Part shown: piece after piece, positions 57,022 to 64,000 of the stretch
Layout: every line of letters starts with the position of its first letter
How positions within the stretch are numbered: position 1 is the first letter of the stretch
Assembly: GCF_003711805.1 (NCBI RefSeq)
Contig: NZ_QXCP01000001.1
Coordinates: 110,574-174,573, forward strand
DNA length: 64,000 nt
Reading direction: 5' to 3'
Origin: Brachybacterium sp. EE-P12
Lineage (GTDB): Bacteria; Actinomycetota; Actinomycetes; Actinomycetales; Dermabacteraceae
Notes under the pieces: model-generated
What the model was told of the DNA's origin: nothing
Seen by the model: only the letters and a program-made list of their open reading frames with translations
The model's database searches: none
Program-made: the position numbers and the translations under genes

Positions 57022-57911
57022 CCGCGTACGAGCCGCTGCCGCTGGGGCCCGCCCTGCTGTTCTGCCCCGGCGACCGCCCCGACCGCTTCGCGAAGGCCGC
57101 CGCCCGTGCCGACGCCGTGATCCTCGACCTCGAGGACGCCGTCTCCCCAGGTCGCAAGCAGGCCGCGCGAGAGGCCGTCGCCGCGCACGAGCTCGACCCC
57201 GCCCGCACGATCGTGCGCGTGAACCCGCCCGGCGCCGCCGACTTCACCACCGACGTGGACGCCCTCGCCTCCCTGCGCCCCCGCTGGGTGATGCTCCCCA
57301 AGGCGGGCGCGACCGCCGAGGTGGGACGCCTGGTCGCGGCGCTGCCGAGCGCGAAGGTGATCGTGCTGTGCGAGACCGCGCGCGGCATCCTCGCCGCGCC
57401 CGCGCTCGCCGCCCACCCGGATGTCGCCGCCCTCATGTGGGGCGGGGAGGACCTCGTCGCCGACCTCGGCGGCATCTCCTCGCGCGGCGCCGACGGCGGC
57501 TACCGCGAGGTGGTGCGCCATGCCCGATCGGCCGTGCTGCTCGCCGCCCGCGCCCACGGTCGCTCGGCGATCGACGCCGTCCACCTGGACCTCGAGGACC
57601 ACGACGGCCTGCGCGCCGAAGCGGCCGACGCCGCCGCGAGCGGCTTCACCGCGACCGCCTGCCTGCACCCCGACCAGGTCCCCGTCGTCCGCGCCGCCTA
57701 CGCGCCGCAGCCCGAGGAGCTCGAGCGCGCCCGGGCGCTGCTCGCGGCCGCCGAGGAGGCCGGCCCCGGAGTGTTCGCCCACGAGGGCCGCATGGTCGAC
57801 GGGCCCCTGCTGCGCCACGCCCGCACCCTGCTCGCCCGCGCCGCCGCCGACCCCACGCCCGCCGCCGACCCCGCACCCGCCGTCCGGCCCGAGAAGGAGA
57901 CCCTCCGATGA
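57018..57911 (+). CDS. citE: CitE-like HpcH/HpaI-family hydroxyacyl-CoA lyase
   Basis: This is a 297-residue CitE-type aldolase-fold lyase. PALLFCPGDRPDRFAKAAARADAVILDLEDAVSPGRKQAAREAV has the Mg-binding region, TIVRVNPPGAADFTTD carries the Arg, and VMLPKAGATAEV follows. VIVLCETARGILAAPAL has the Glu and LMWGGEDLVADLGG the Asp. No citrate lyase alpha, gamma or holo-lyase genes are present. The neighbours match M. tuberculosis Rv2498c, reported as an (R)-3-hydroxyacyl-CoA lyase acting in leucine and itaconate breakdown. Here it likely cleaves HMG-CoA to acetoacetate and acetyl-CoA. Confidence 0.9.
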   Translation: MTAYEPLPLGPALLFCPGDRPDRFAKAAARADAVILDLEDAVSPGRKQAAREAVAAHELDPARTIVRVNPPGAADFTTDVDALASLRPRWVMLPKAGATAEVGRLVAALPSAKVIVLCETARGILAAPALAAHPDVAALMWGGEDLVADLGGISSRGADGGYREVVRHARSAVLLAARAHGRSAIDAVHLDLEDHDGLRAEAADAAASGFTATACLHPDQVPVVRAAYAPQPEELERARALLAAAEEAGPGVFAHEGRMVDGPLLRHARTLLARAAADPTPAADPAPAVRPEKETLR

Positions 57912-59119
57912 GCGCCACGCTGACCCCCGCCCCTCCCGCCGGCACCGAGATGCTCCCCGAGGAGCACCAGCGCCTGGCCGCGCAGGTGCGCGACTTCGCC
58001 GACGAGGTCGTCGCCCCCGCCAGCTACGAGTACGACACCGCCCGGCGCCTGCCCATGGAGATCATCGCCGAGATGGGGAGGATGGGCCTGTTCGGCCTCC
58101 CCATCCCGCGCGAGTACGACGGGCAGGGACGCGACTACCTCTCCCTCTGCATCGCCGTCGAGCAGCTCGCGCGCGTGGACCAGTCGATCGCCGTGACCCT
58201 CGAGGCCGGGCTCGGCCTCGGCGCCATGCCGATCCTCTCCTACGGCACCCGCGCCCAGAAGGAGCGCCACCTGCCCGCCCTCGCCCGCGGGGAGGAGCTC
58301 GCCGCCTTCGGCCTCACCGAGGCGGAGGCCGGCTCCGATGCGGGCGCCACCCGCACCACCGCACGGCGCGAGGACGGACAGTGGGTGATCGACGGGTCCA
58401 AGCAGTTCATCACCAACTCCGGCACCCCCATCACCTCGCTCGTCACCATCACCGCCGTCACCGGTCGGCGGGAGTCGGCCGACGGACGGTCCGTCCCGGA
58501 GCTCTCCAGCATCATCGTCCCCGCCGGCACGCCGGGCCTGACCGTCCTGCCGAGCTACGACAAGGTCGGCTGGCACACCTCGGACACCCACCCCCTCCTG
58601 CTCGAGGACGTGCGTGTGCCCGAGGAGAACCTGCTCGGCGAGCAGGGACGCGGCTTCGCGAACTTCCTGGCGAGCCTCGACCAGGGCCGGGTCGCGATCG
58701 CGGCGCTGTGCGTCGGCGCGGCGCAGGGCTGCCTCGAGCAGGCCGTCCAGCGCGCGAGGAGCCGGATCGTGTTCGACAAGCCGCTCGGCGAGCACCAGCA
58801 CATCGCCTTCACCCTCGCTCGGATGCAGGCCCGCGTCGCCTCCGCCCGTGCGCTCATGCACGAGGCCGCGCGCCGCCTCGACGCCGGCATCCCCTTCTCG
58901 CAGGAGGCCTCGATCGCGAAGCTCGTGGGCAGCCACGCCGCCGCGGACAATGCCCGTGACGCGTGCCAGATCTGGGGCGGCTACGGCTTCCTCAACGAGA
59001 ACGTCGTCGCCCGCCATTACCGCGACTCGCGCGTGCTGCAGGTGGGGGAGGGCACCGACGAGGTCCAGCTCGGCATCATCGCCCGGCACCTCGGCTTCCC
59101 GGGAGCGCTCGCGGGGTGA
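57908..59119 (+). CDS. fadE19: Acyl-CoA dehydrogenase (isovaleryl/branched-chain type)
   Basis: This is a 403-residue flavoprotein dehydrogenase. The N-terminal helices contain RLAAQVRDFADEVVAPASYEYDTARRLPMEIIAEMGRMGLFGLPIPREYDGQG. FAD-binding motifs are AFGLTEAEAGSDAGATRTTA and QFITNSGTPI, and the end is DACQIWGGYGFLNENVVARHYRDSRVLQVGEGTDEVQLGIIARHLG with the EGTDE catalytic-type glutamate. It is the last gene of the operon and the candidate for oxidation of isovaleryl-CoA (and possibly isobutyryl- and 2-methylbutyryl-CoA). It overlaps citE by four bases. The symbol follows the mycobacterial locus. Confidence 0.9.
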   Translation: MSATLTPAPPAGTEMLPEEHQRLAAQVRDFADEVVAPASYEYDTARRLPMEIIAEMGRMGLFGLPIPREYDGQGRDYLSLCIAVEQLARVDQSIAVTLEAGLGLGAMPILSYGTRAQKERHLPALARGEELAAFGLTEAEAGSDAGATRTTARREDGQWVIDGSKQFITNSGTPITSLVTITAVTGRRESADGRSVPELSSIIVPAGTPGLTVLPSYDKVGWHTSDTHPLLLEDVRVPEENLLGEQGRGFANFLASLDQGRVAIAALCVGAAQGCLEQAVQRARSRIVFDKPLGEHQHIAFTLARMQARVASARALMHEAARRLDAGIPFSQEASIAKLVGSHAAADNARDACQIWGGYGFLNENVVARHYRDSRVLQVGEGTDEVQLGIIARHLGFPGALAG

Positions 59120-59176
59120 GGTGACGGGCGGAGGCGGGGAGGTGCTCCTGACGCCTGGAGCCGCGCAGGGCGCACC

Positions 59177-59191
59177 AGGAAGGGACTTCCT
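59177..59191 (+). promoter_or_regulatory. Inverted repeat between the branched-chain operon and the sugar dehydrogenase gene
   Basis: AGGAAG and CTTCCT (59177-59191) with a 3-bp spacer form a short perfect dyad 57 bp after the fadE stop. It may be an operator of the next gene or part of a weak terminator. No other element is clear in the 174-bp space. Confidence 0.35.
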
Positions 59192-59293
59192 CCCGGCGAT
59201 CGCGCTCCCTAGCGTGGAGGACACGGACGGCGCCGGATCTCCTCCGGGACCGACGCCCTGCCTGCCCTCGACCGCACGACGGAAGGACCCCTC

Positions 59294-60394
59294 ATGAGCA
59301 CCGGCGCCGCAGCGCGAGGACGGGCGTCCCGGCTGATCGCGCCCCTCGCCGTGACGGTCCTGCTGACCGGCTGCACCGCGGGGCCCGATCCATCGCCGAC
59401 GGGAGACGCCGCCGAGCCGACGGCCTCCACGGCGCCTGCGGGGAGCGTCGGGGTCAGCACCCTCGCCACCGGGCTCGAGGCCCCGTGGTCGCTCGCCGTC
59501 CTCGACGGGACCACGCTGGTGAGCGAGCGGGACTCCGGCCGGATCCTCGAGCTCGACGCAGAGGGCGGACAGCGCGAGGTCGGCACGATCGACGGCGTGC
59601 GGGCCCGGGGCGAGGGCGGCCTGCTCGGCATCGCCGTCCACGACGGCCACCTGTACGCCTGTTCCACCGGCGCCGACGAGAACCGCCTCCAGCGCCTCGA
59701 GCTGACCGGCGAGCCCGGCTCCCACGGCCTGGGCGAGGCGGAGACGCTCCTGGACGGCATCGAGGCGGCGAGCGTCCACAACGGCGGCCGGATCGCGTTC
59801 GGGCCCGACGGGATGCTGTACGTGACCGTGGGAGATGCGGGGAACGCCGCGGCGGCCCAGCACCGGGACTCGCTGCCCGGCACGATCCTGCGCCTGACCC
59901 CGGACGGCGACATCCCCTCCGACAACCCGTTCGACGGCTCGCCGGTCTACAGCTACGGGCACCGCAACCCGCAGGGCCTGGCCTGGGACGAGGACGGCAC
60001 CCTGTACGCGAGCGAGTTCGGGCAGGACACCTGGGACGAGCTCAACGTCATCGAACCCGGCGGGAACTACGGATGGCCCGAGGTCGAGGGCACGGCGGGC
60101 GACGACCGCTTCGTCGACCCGGTGCAGCAGTGGGAGCCGGCCGACGCCAGCCCCAGCGGCATGGCGGCCGCCGACGGCTCGCTCTGGATCGCGAACCTCC
60201 GCGGCCAGCGCCTGCGCGAGGTCCCGCTGGGGGACCTCTCCACCTCGGTGGAGCACCTCGTCGGGGAGCACGGACGCCTGCGCGACGTCGCCGTCGGCGA
60301 GGACGGCGCCCTGTGGGCCCTGACCAACAACACCGACGGCCGCGGCGACCCCGACCCCGGGGACGACCGCGTCCTCCGGCTCGACGTCCGCTGA
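59294..60394 (+). CDS. PQQ-dependent sugar dehydrogenase-type lipoprotein (sorbosone/glucose type)
   Basis: This is a 366-residue exported beta-propeller. The lipoprotein signal is LIAPLAVTVLLTGCTAGPDP with the lipobox LTGC. A Pro/Thr-rich linker is followed by the GSDH fold: ATGLEAPWSLAVLDGTTLVSERDSGRILEL, ARGEGGLLGIAVH, ASVHNGGRIAFGPDGMLYVTVGDAGN and DNPFDGSPVYSYGHRNPQGLAWDEDGTLYASEFGQDTWDELNVIEPGGNYGWP. The family is soluble aldose sugar dehydrogenase (YliI-like). PQQ synthesis is not seen here, so the cofactor would have to come from outside. Confidence 0.92.
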   Translation: MSTGAAARGRASRLIAPLAVTVLLTGCTAGPDPSPTGDAAEPTASTAPAGSVGVSTLATGLEAPWSLAVLDGTTLVSERDSGRILELDAEGGQREVGTIDGVRARGEGGLLGIAVHDGHLYACSTGADENRLQRLELTGEPGSHGLGEAETLLDGIEAASVHNGGRIAFGPDGMLYVTVGDAGNAAAAQHRDSLPGTILRLTPDGDIPSDNPFDGSPVYSYGHRNPQGLAWDEDGTLYASEFGQDTWDELNVIEPGGNYGWPEVEGTAGDDRFVDPVQQWEPADASPSGMAAADGSLWIANLRGQRLREVPLGDLSTSVEHLVGEHGRLRDVAVGEDGALWALTNNTDGRGDPDPGDDRVLRLDVR

Positions 60395-60472
60395 GCCGCG
60401 CTGAGCCGGAGCTCCACCTCGCGCACAGCCGCGGTCGGCGAGAACAGCAGGCGGACGCATCCGAACTTCCCA

Positions 60473-60507
60473 TAGGATGCCGGAGAGGGCGAGACCGACC
60501 GGGTCGG
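60473..60507 (+). promoter_or_regulatory. Candidate promoter and operator of the GntR gene
   Basis: TAGGAT (60473-60478) is a good -10 without a clear -35. About 17 bases later, CCGACC-G-GGTCGG (60495-60507) is a perfect inverted repeat. It would lie in the leader of the GntR mRNA and may be an autoregulatory site. Confidence 0.35.
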
Positions 60508-60580
60508 CCCTAGCGAGCGAGGACCGACGCCTCCGGGACGGACGGGGGAGCCCGGCCCGGGCAGAGAGGGGAGTGCCGAG

Positions 60581-61273
60581 ATGGCAGTACGACGGCAGGT
60601 GCTGCGCGCCGAGGTCGAGGAGCTGATCCTGCAGCGACTGCTCGAGGCCCGCTGGCCCCCTGGCTCGCGCCTGAGCATCGACGGACTGGCCCGCGACCTC
60701 GAGGTCTCCCCGACCCCTGTGCGCGAGGCGATGGTGTCCCTGGAGCGCTCGGGCCTCGTGGAGTACGTGGCGCTGCGCGGCTACGTCGTCGCGCCGATGC
60801 TCGATGCCGAGCAGATGACCGAGCTGCTGGACGCCCGCCGCGTGGTCGAGTCCGCGGCGCTCGCCCGTGCCTTCGAGGACGTCGACGCGCTGCTGGCGGA
60901 TCTCGAGCAGGCGCATGCCGCGCACGGAGACGTGATCGCCCGGATCGAGGCGGCCGGGGAGGTCTCCTACGAGCTGCTGCAGGAGCACTTCCACGCCGAC
61001 TGGGCCTTCCACCAGACCCTGTTCGACCATGCCGGCAACCGCTACCTCTCCACCATGGTCGAGACGGTCCGCGCCCACACCCACCGCATGCGCCAGACCT
61101 GGGTGGGCGGTCCGCCGGCCCTCGACGTCCACGAGGCCTACGCCGAGCACGGCCGGATCCTCGAGAAGGTGCGCTGCCACCACCACGACGGTGCGCTGCG
61201 CGCCCTCGTGGAGCACCTCGATGCCGTCCTCGAGCGCTCGCACGCCATCGCGGAGGCCGAGCAGGCGGGCTGA
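60581..61273 (+). CDS. GntR family regulator with FCD domain
   Basis: This is a 230-residue FadR-subfamily regulator: VEELILQRLLEARWPPGSRLSIDGLARDLEVSPTPVREAMVSLERSGLVEYVALRGYVVAP (winged helix). The FCD ligand domain is LLDARRVVESAALARAFED...HADWAFHQTLFDHAGNRYLSTMVETVRAHTHRMRQ...YAEHGRILEKVRCHHHDGALRALVEHLDAVLERSH, with metal-binding histidines. It typically responds to a small carboxylate. ATG 60581 follows GGGGAGTG. It is not adjacent to an obvious target, so the target may be itself or the sugar dehydrogenase gene. Confidence 0.9.
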   Translation: MAVRRQVLRAEVEELILQRLLEARWPPGSRLSIDGLARDLEVSPTPVREAMVSLERSGLVEYVALRGYVVAPMLDAEQMTELLDARRVVESAALARAFEDVDALLADLEQAHAAHGDVIARIEAAGEVSYELLQEHFHADWAFHQTLFDHAGNRYLSTMVETVRAHTHRMRQTWVGGPPALDVHEAYAEHGRILEKVRCHHHDGALRALVEHLDAVLERSHAIAEAEQAG

Positions 61274-61276
61274 CCC

Positions 61277-61296
61277 CGGCCGATCGTCGTCGGCCG
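61277..61296. terminator. Hairpin between convergent GntR and unknown membrane gene
   Basis: CGGCCGA (61277-61283) pairs with TCGGCCG (61290-61296) around a TCGTCG loop, immediately after the GntR stop and just before the stop of the minus-strand gene. It probably serves as a terminator for both. Confidence 0.5.
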
Positions 61297-61297
61297 T

Positions 61298-62239
61298 TCA
61301 GCGCTCCGTGGGGGATCCCGTCGACCGCGGCGAGCCCTGCGCGCGCCGCTCGGGGAACTCCGCAGGCTGCTCGGCGAAGCGGGTGCGCAGGAACTCCGAG
61401 TGCACGTCCAGCGAGCGGCTCACCGCCGTGACGATCTGGTTCTCGAGCCGGTCCAGCCGCCCGTCCAGCACCGCGAGCTGCTCGTCGATGCGCTGCAGGT
61501 TCGCCGCCGCGCGGGCACGGGTGTCCTCCGTCGAGGCCTCCCCGAGGAAGCCGACCGTGCCCTCCAGGGCGCTGACCAGCTCGGGGACGTAGCGCTCGGT
61601 CATCCCCTCGAGCAGCATCACGTCGGGGTCCGAGGCGCGGCGGGACTGCAGCGCCGCCGTGCTCAGCAGCGCGTCCACGCGCAGCAGCAGCGTCTCGGCC
61701 CGGTCCAGCAGATGCCGCTCCGTGGGCCCATGGACGGTGCGGCGCATGCGGTGGATGCGTCGGCGACCCTGCGTGGAGTCCTTCACGATCTTCTCGAGCA
61801 TCGCACGGGTCCCGACGGAGACGTCCTCCGCCGTGCGGGCGAGCCGCGCGGGCCGGGGCCGACGGTTGCGCAGCAGGAACCCGCTGCCCCCGCCGACCAC
61901 CGCGGCGATCCCGAGCGCGGCGAGGAACGGGGTCAGCAGCCCCGCACCGCCCACCAGGCTGCTGACGCCGAGCACCATGAAGCTGGCGATCCCGAACCCG
62001 CCGGCGAGCACCACGGGCACGCCGACCGTCAGCCAGCGCCCCCGGCGGCGCCGCACGGAGACCGCGCGCGAGCGGGGAGCGTGCACGGTGCCCTCGAGCG
62101 GAGCGGTCCCCGCGGCCCAGGACCCGGGCGCCGGCGGGGCCGGGGCGCGCAGGCCGGGCCGGGCAGACGGGCCGGGGCGTGACGGCATCGCGCCGGGGCG
62201 GGACGTGCGCCGCTGCGACGACGGCTTCCGGGTGCTCAT
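61298..62239 (-). CDS. Unknown membrane protein with a C-terminal coiled-coil region
   Basis: I do not recognise this 313-residue protein. Residues 1-65 are disordered and rich in Arg/Pro/Ser. Two close membrane helices follow (WLTVGVPVVLAGGFGIASFMVLGVSSLVGG and LTPFLAALGIAAVVGGGSGFLL) with a basic stretch RNRRPRPARLAR after them. The cytoplasmic C-terminal half is helical with heptad-like Leu/Val spacing (ERHLLDRAETLLLRVDALLSTAALQ and ANLQRIDEQLAVLDGRLDRLENQI). The two hairpin helices followed by a helical domain recall XpaC-like proteins that pair with TelA, but no such partner is nearby. Confidence 0.7.
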   Translation of the reverse strand: MSTRKPSSQRRTSRPGAMPSRPGPSARPGLRAPAPPAPGSWAAGTAPLEGTVHAPRSRAVSVRRRRGRWLTVGVPVVLAGGFGIASFMVLGVSSLVGGAGLLTPFLAALGIAAVVGGGSGFLLRNRRPRPARLARTAEDVSVGTRAMLEKIVKDSTQGRRRIHRMRRTVHGPTERHLLDRAETLLLRVDALLSTAALQSRRASDPDVMLLEGMTERYVPELVSALEGTVGFLGEASTEDTRARAAANLQRIDEQLAVLDGRLDRLENQIVTAVSRSLDVHSEFLRTRFAEQPAEFPERRAQGSPRSTGSPTER

Positions 62240-62477
62240 GGGGACCGCGGACCTCCCTGTGGACGGAGCTGAGGTCGGCGACGGGGAGGACGCGGCGATC
62301 CGCGGTGCGGGAGGGTCGGCCCGCGGGCGGACCCTGGCCGGACCCGGGCGCGGGACCTCGCCGTCGGCGTCCTCCAGGCTATCGTGGCGGTGTGGGCGTC
62401 GGCTGGGGGCTGTCCCCCTGATCCCGCGCGGGAGAGCCCGGGGTCCGCTGCGGCGAGAGCGCCGATCGGCCGACGGG

Positions 62478-62972
62478 TCAGCGGCCCTGGACGGTCCGGG
62501 CGTGCAGGTCCCTGACCTCGGCCGAGAGCTCGGGGTCGGGTCCGACGACCGGGATGCCCGGAGCGACCTCCGTGACCCGCAGCGGTGCGACGGGCCCGGG
62601 GGCGACCCCGAGCTCGCGCTGCCACCGGATCAGCTGCGGGGTGCTCGAGGCGTAGACGATCCGGTCCAGCCCCACCCAGGCATGCGCGGCCGCGCACATC
62701 GGGCAGTGCTCGCCCGAGGTGTAGACGGTCGCCACCGCCCGCTCCTCGGGCGTGAGGTGAGCGGCCGCCCAGCGGGCGATCTCGAACTCGGGATGGCGGG
62801 TGCTGTCCCCGCCCCTGATGCGGTTGCGGTCGGCGAAGCGCTCGCGGCCGTCGGCGTCCACGAGCACCGAGCCGAAGGGCGCATCGCCCGCCGCGAGCGC
62901 CTCGGCGGCGAGGTCCACGCAGCGGCGCAGATGGCGGCGGTCGTCGGGGCTGAGGGGCGAGGGGGTGTCCAT
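62478..62972 (-). CDS. Nucleoside/guanine deaminase-type protein (CDA fold)
   Basis: This is a 164-residue cytidine-deaminase-fold enzyme. The zinc site is HPEFEIARWA (usual HAE replaced by HPE) and GEHCPMCAAAHAWVGLDRIVYAS (PCxxC form C-P-M-C). AAEALAAGDAPFGSVLVDADG is the N-terminal substrate loop. Such nucleoside deaminases act on guanine, cytosine or related bases; the substrate is unclear here. ATG 62972 was preferred to the upstream in-frame starts. A GC-rich 238-bp space between this gene and the unknown membrane gene contains no gene that I can support. Confidence 0.84.
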   Translation of the reverse strand: MDTPSPLSPDDRRHLRRCVDLAAEALAAGDAPFGSVLVDADGRERFADRNRIRGGDSTRHPEFEIARWAAAHLTPEERAVATVYTSGEHCPMCAAAHAWVGLDRIVYASSTPQLIRWQRELGVAPGPVAPLRVTEVAPGIPVVGPDPELSAEVRDLHARTVQGR

Positions 62973-63124
62973 GTCCCCACCACAGCACATCCGGGCCACG
63001 CCCGCGAGCGGCCGGGGGCTGCCGATGCGACGCGGATCCGCGCCGCAGGGCGGGCGCGGGGCCCCGCGGGCGGTGCACCGACACGGTGCGGGGCCCTGCG
63101 GGCGCAGCGCCGCGGGTCACCCGG

Positions 63125-63898
63125 TCAGGCGGCGGCGTGCGCAGCGGCGATGCGCAGCAGCTCGAGATACCCCTCGAGCCGCCAGGCGGTGCGGCCGACG
63201 AACAGTCCGGTCACGTGCTCGATGCCGAGCAGGTCCGCGGCGTTGTCGAGGTTGACCGAGCCCCCGTACAGGAGCCCCGTGACCTCCCCGGAGTACTGTG
63301 CGCCGAGCGCGGCGAAGGGCTCGACGAGCTCCTCGACGACGGCCGGGCGGCCCTTCTCGCCGATCGCCCAGATCGGCTCGTAGGCGATCACGACCCGGGA
63401 GAGCTCTTCCGGGCTGAGGCCGTCGAGCGCACCGGCGGCCTGCGCGAGGATGAACTCGCTCGAGCCGCCCGCGTCCTTCACCTCGGCGCTCTCCCCGATG
63501 CACAGCAGCGGCGTGAGCCCGTGACGCAGCGCCGCGGCGACCTTGAGCTGCGTGGTCTCCACGGTCTCGCCGAAGTGCTCGCGCCGCTCGGAGTGCCCGA
63601 TCTCGACGACCTGGGCCCCGGCGTCCTTGGCCTGCGGCACGGAGACCTCACCGGTCCATGCCCCTTCGTCCTCCCAGTGCGCGTTCTGCACACCGAGCAG
63701 CACCGGGGAGTCCTCGCCGAGGATCCCCCGCACGGTCGTGGTCGCGGTGAAGGGTGGGATCACGAAGGGCTGCACGCGGGCCGGGGCCTGCCCGTCATGG
63801 GTGCTCGCGAGGTGATCGCGCAGGCCCTCGGCCCAGGCACGGCCCTCGGCGAGGGTCTTGGTCATCTTCCAGCTGGTGCCGATCCAGAGGGGGGACAT
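63125..63898 (-). CDS. Triosephosphate isomerase family protein, variant with TSWKM
   Basis: This 257-residue TIM barrel has all catalytic residues: Lys in LWIGTSWKMTKT, His in VVEIGHSERREHFGE, Glu in VIAYEPIWAIGEKG, and the phosphate loop YGGSVNLDNAADLL. The N-terminal motif reads GTSWKM rather than the usual GNWKMN. That variant is known in the EryH/LerI-type TIM paralogues that isomerise L-erythrulose phosphate, so it may not be the glycolytic enzyme. Neighbours that would decide lie beyond the window. The ATG at 63898 has AAGGAGC before it. Confidence 0.88.
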   Translation of the reverse strand: MSPLWIGTSWKMTKTLAEGRAWAEGLRDHLASTHDGQAPARVQPFVIPPFTATTTVRGILGEDSPVLLGVQNAHWEDEGAWTGEVSVPQAKDAGAQVVEIGHSERREHFGETVETTQLKVAAALRHGLTPLLCIGESAEVKDAGGSSEFILAQAAGALDGLSPEELSRVVIAYEPIWAIGEKGRPAVVEELVEPFAALGAQYSGEVTGLLYGGSVNLDNAADLLGIEHVTGLFVGRTAWRLEGYLELLRIAAAHAAA

Positions 63899-63906
63899 GC
63901 TGCTCC

Positions 63907-63926
63907 TTCGACGATTCGACGATTCG
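63907..63926. repeat. Short 8-bp tandem repeat upstream of the TIM gene
   Basis: TTCGACGA is repeated twice and followed by TTCG, ending 9 bases before the gene's ATG codon on the minus strand. It lies in the leader and overlaps the ribosome-binding-site area, so it may be a slip-prone sequence. The window ends 74 bases later. Confidence 0.5.
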
Positions 63927-64000
63927 TTCCGTGCGGGGGTGGGGGCGACGAGCCGTTCCGCCCGGCCCGGCCCGGTCAGGTCGGGCCGGTCAGTGCGGCT

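Noticed and set aside
57018..57911. Citrate lyase beta subunit of a citrate fermentation complex
   Set aside because: The alpha and gamma subunits and activation genes are absent. The operon is a branched-chain catabolic one, and the mycobacterial counterpart acts as a hydroxyacyl-CoA lyase.
57698..61243. Minus-strand open frame of 1181 codons spanning citE to the GntR gene
   Set aside because: It overlaps four well-supported plus-strand genes, has no domain and is made of the same shadow composition.

Overview
This is a very GC-rich chromosomal window from an actinobacterium. Order Micrococcales is the best guess, and a Brachybacterium/Dermabacteraceae-like organism is plausible but unproven. 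The evidence is the order gyrB-gyrA-DUF3566-tRNA-Ile-DLW-39-tRNA-Ala, a 13E12-type DUF222/HNH gene, RamB-controlled glyoxylate genes, and many promoters placed so that transcription would start at the initiation codon (leaderless mRNAs). No phage, IS element or CRISPR array is visible. Gene identities are judged from protein motifs read by eye; no database search was run.

Layout. 1-6.4 kb: end of ribH, gyrB, gyrA and a DUF3566 membrane protein. 6.7-10.1 kb: YbaK-type deacylase, GNAT, an unknown protein, and the remains of a fasciclin lipoprotein / molybdopterin oxidoreductase pair fused by deletion behind an intact-looking SigK-type promoter. 10.2-10.7 kb: tRNA-Ile, DLW-39, tRNA-Ala. 10.7-14.8 kb: NupG-type MFS, Lrp/LysE pair, SDR, and a VOC protein behind an iron box. 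14.8-19.9 kb: RamB and the glyoxylate bypass genes aceA and aceB. 19.9-24.8 kb: MerR, barstar, HNH nuclease behind a cluster of DnaA boxes, small membrane protein, hydrolase and PadR. 24.8-28.8 kb: UvrA-like drug-resistance ATPase, WYL regulator, GNAT.

28.8-35.2 kb is the most coherent regulatory island. SoxR (with its 2Fe-2S cysteine motif) sits next to fdxA, a macrolide-type glycosyltransferase, sodA and an MFS exporter. Three SoxR boxes lie in MerR-type promoters with identical 19-bp spacers, pointing at fdxA, sodA and the exporter. 35.3-41.5 kb: ArsR/SRPBCC pair, and an ABC exporter divergent from a two-component system. 41.7-46.2 kb: flavodoxin, a Phd/PIN toxin-antitoxin pair, and pdxST with PdxR. 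46.3-48.4 kb: two Gfo/Idh/MocA dehydrogenases, followed by a tandem-repeat and hairpin cassette.

48.6-59.1 kb holds an Lrp regulator and a tightly overlapping eight-gene branched-chain (leucine) catabolic operon: BCKDH E1a, E1b and E2, carboxylase beta and alpha subunits, MaoC hydratase, CitE-like lyase and acyl-CoA dehydrogenase. It has the gene content of the M. tuberculosis Rv2495c-Rv2502c region. Its products would feed acetyl-CoA to the aceA/aceB bypass in the same window. The end holds a PQQ-type sugar dehydrogenase lipoprotein, a GntR regulator, an unknown membrane protein, a deaminase and a triosephosphate isomerase paralogue.
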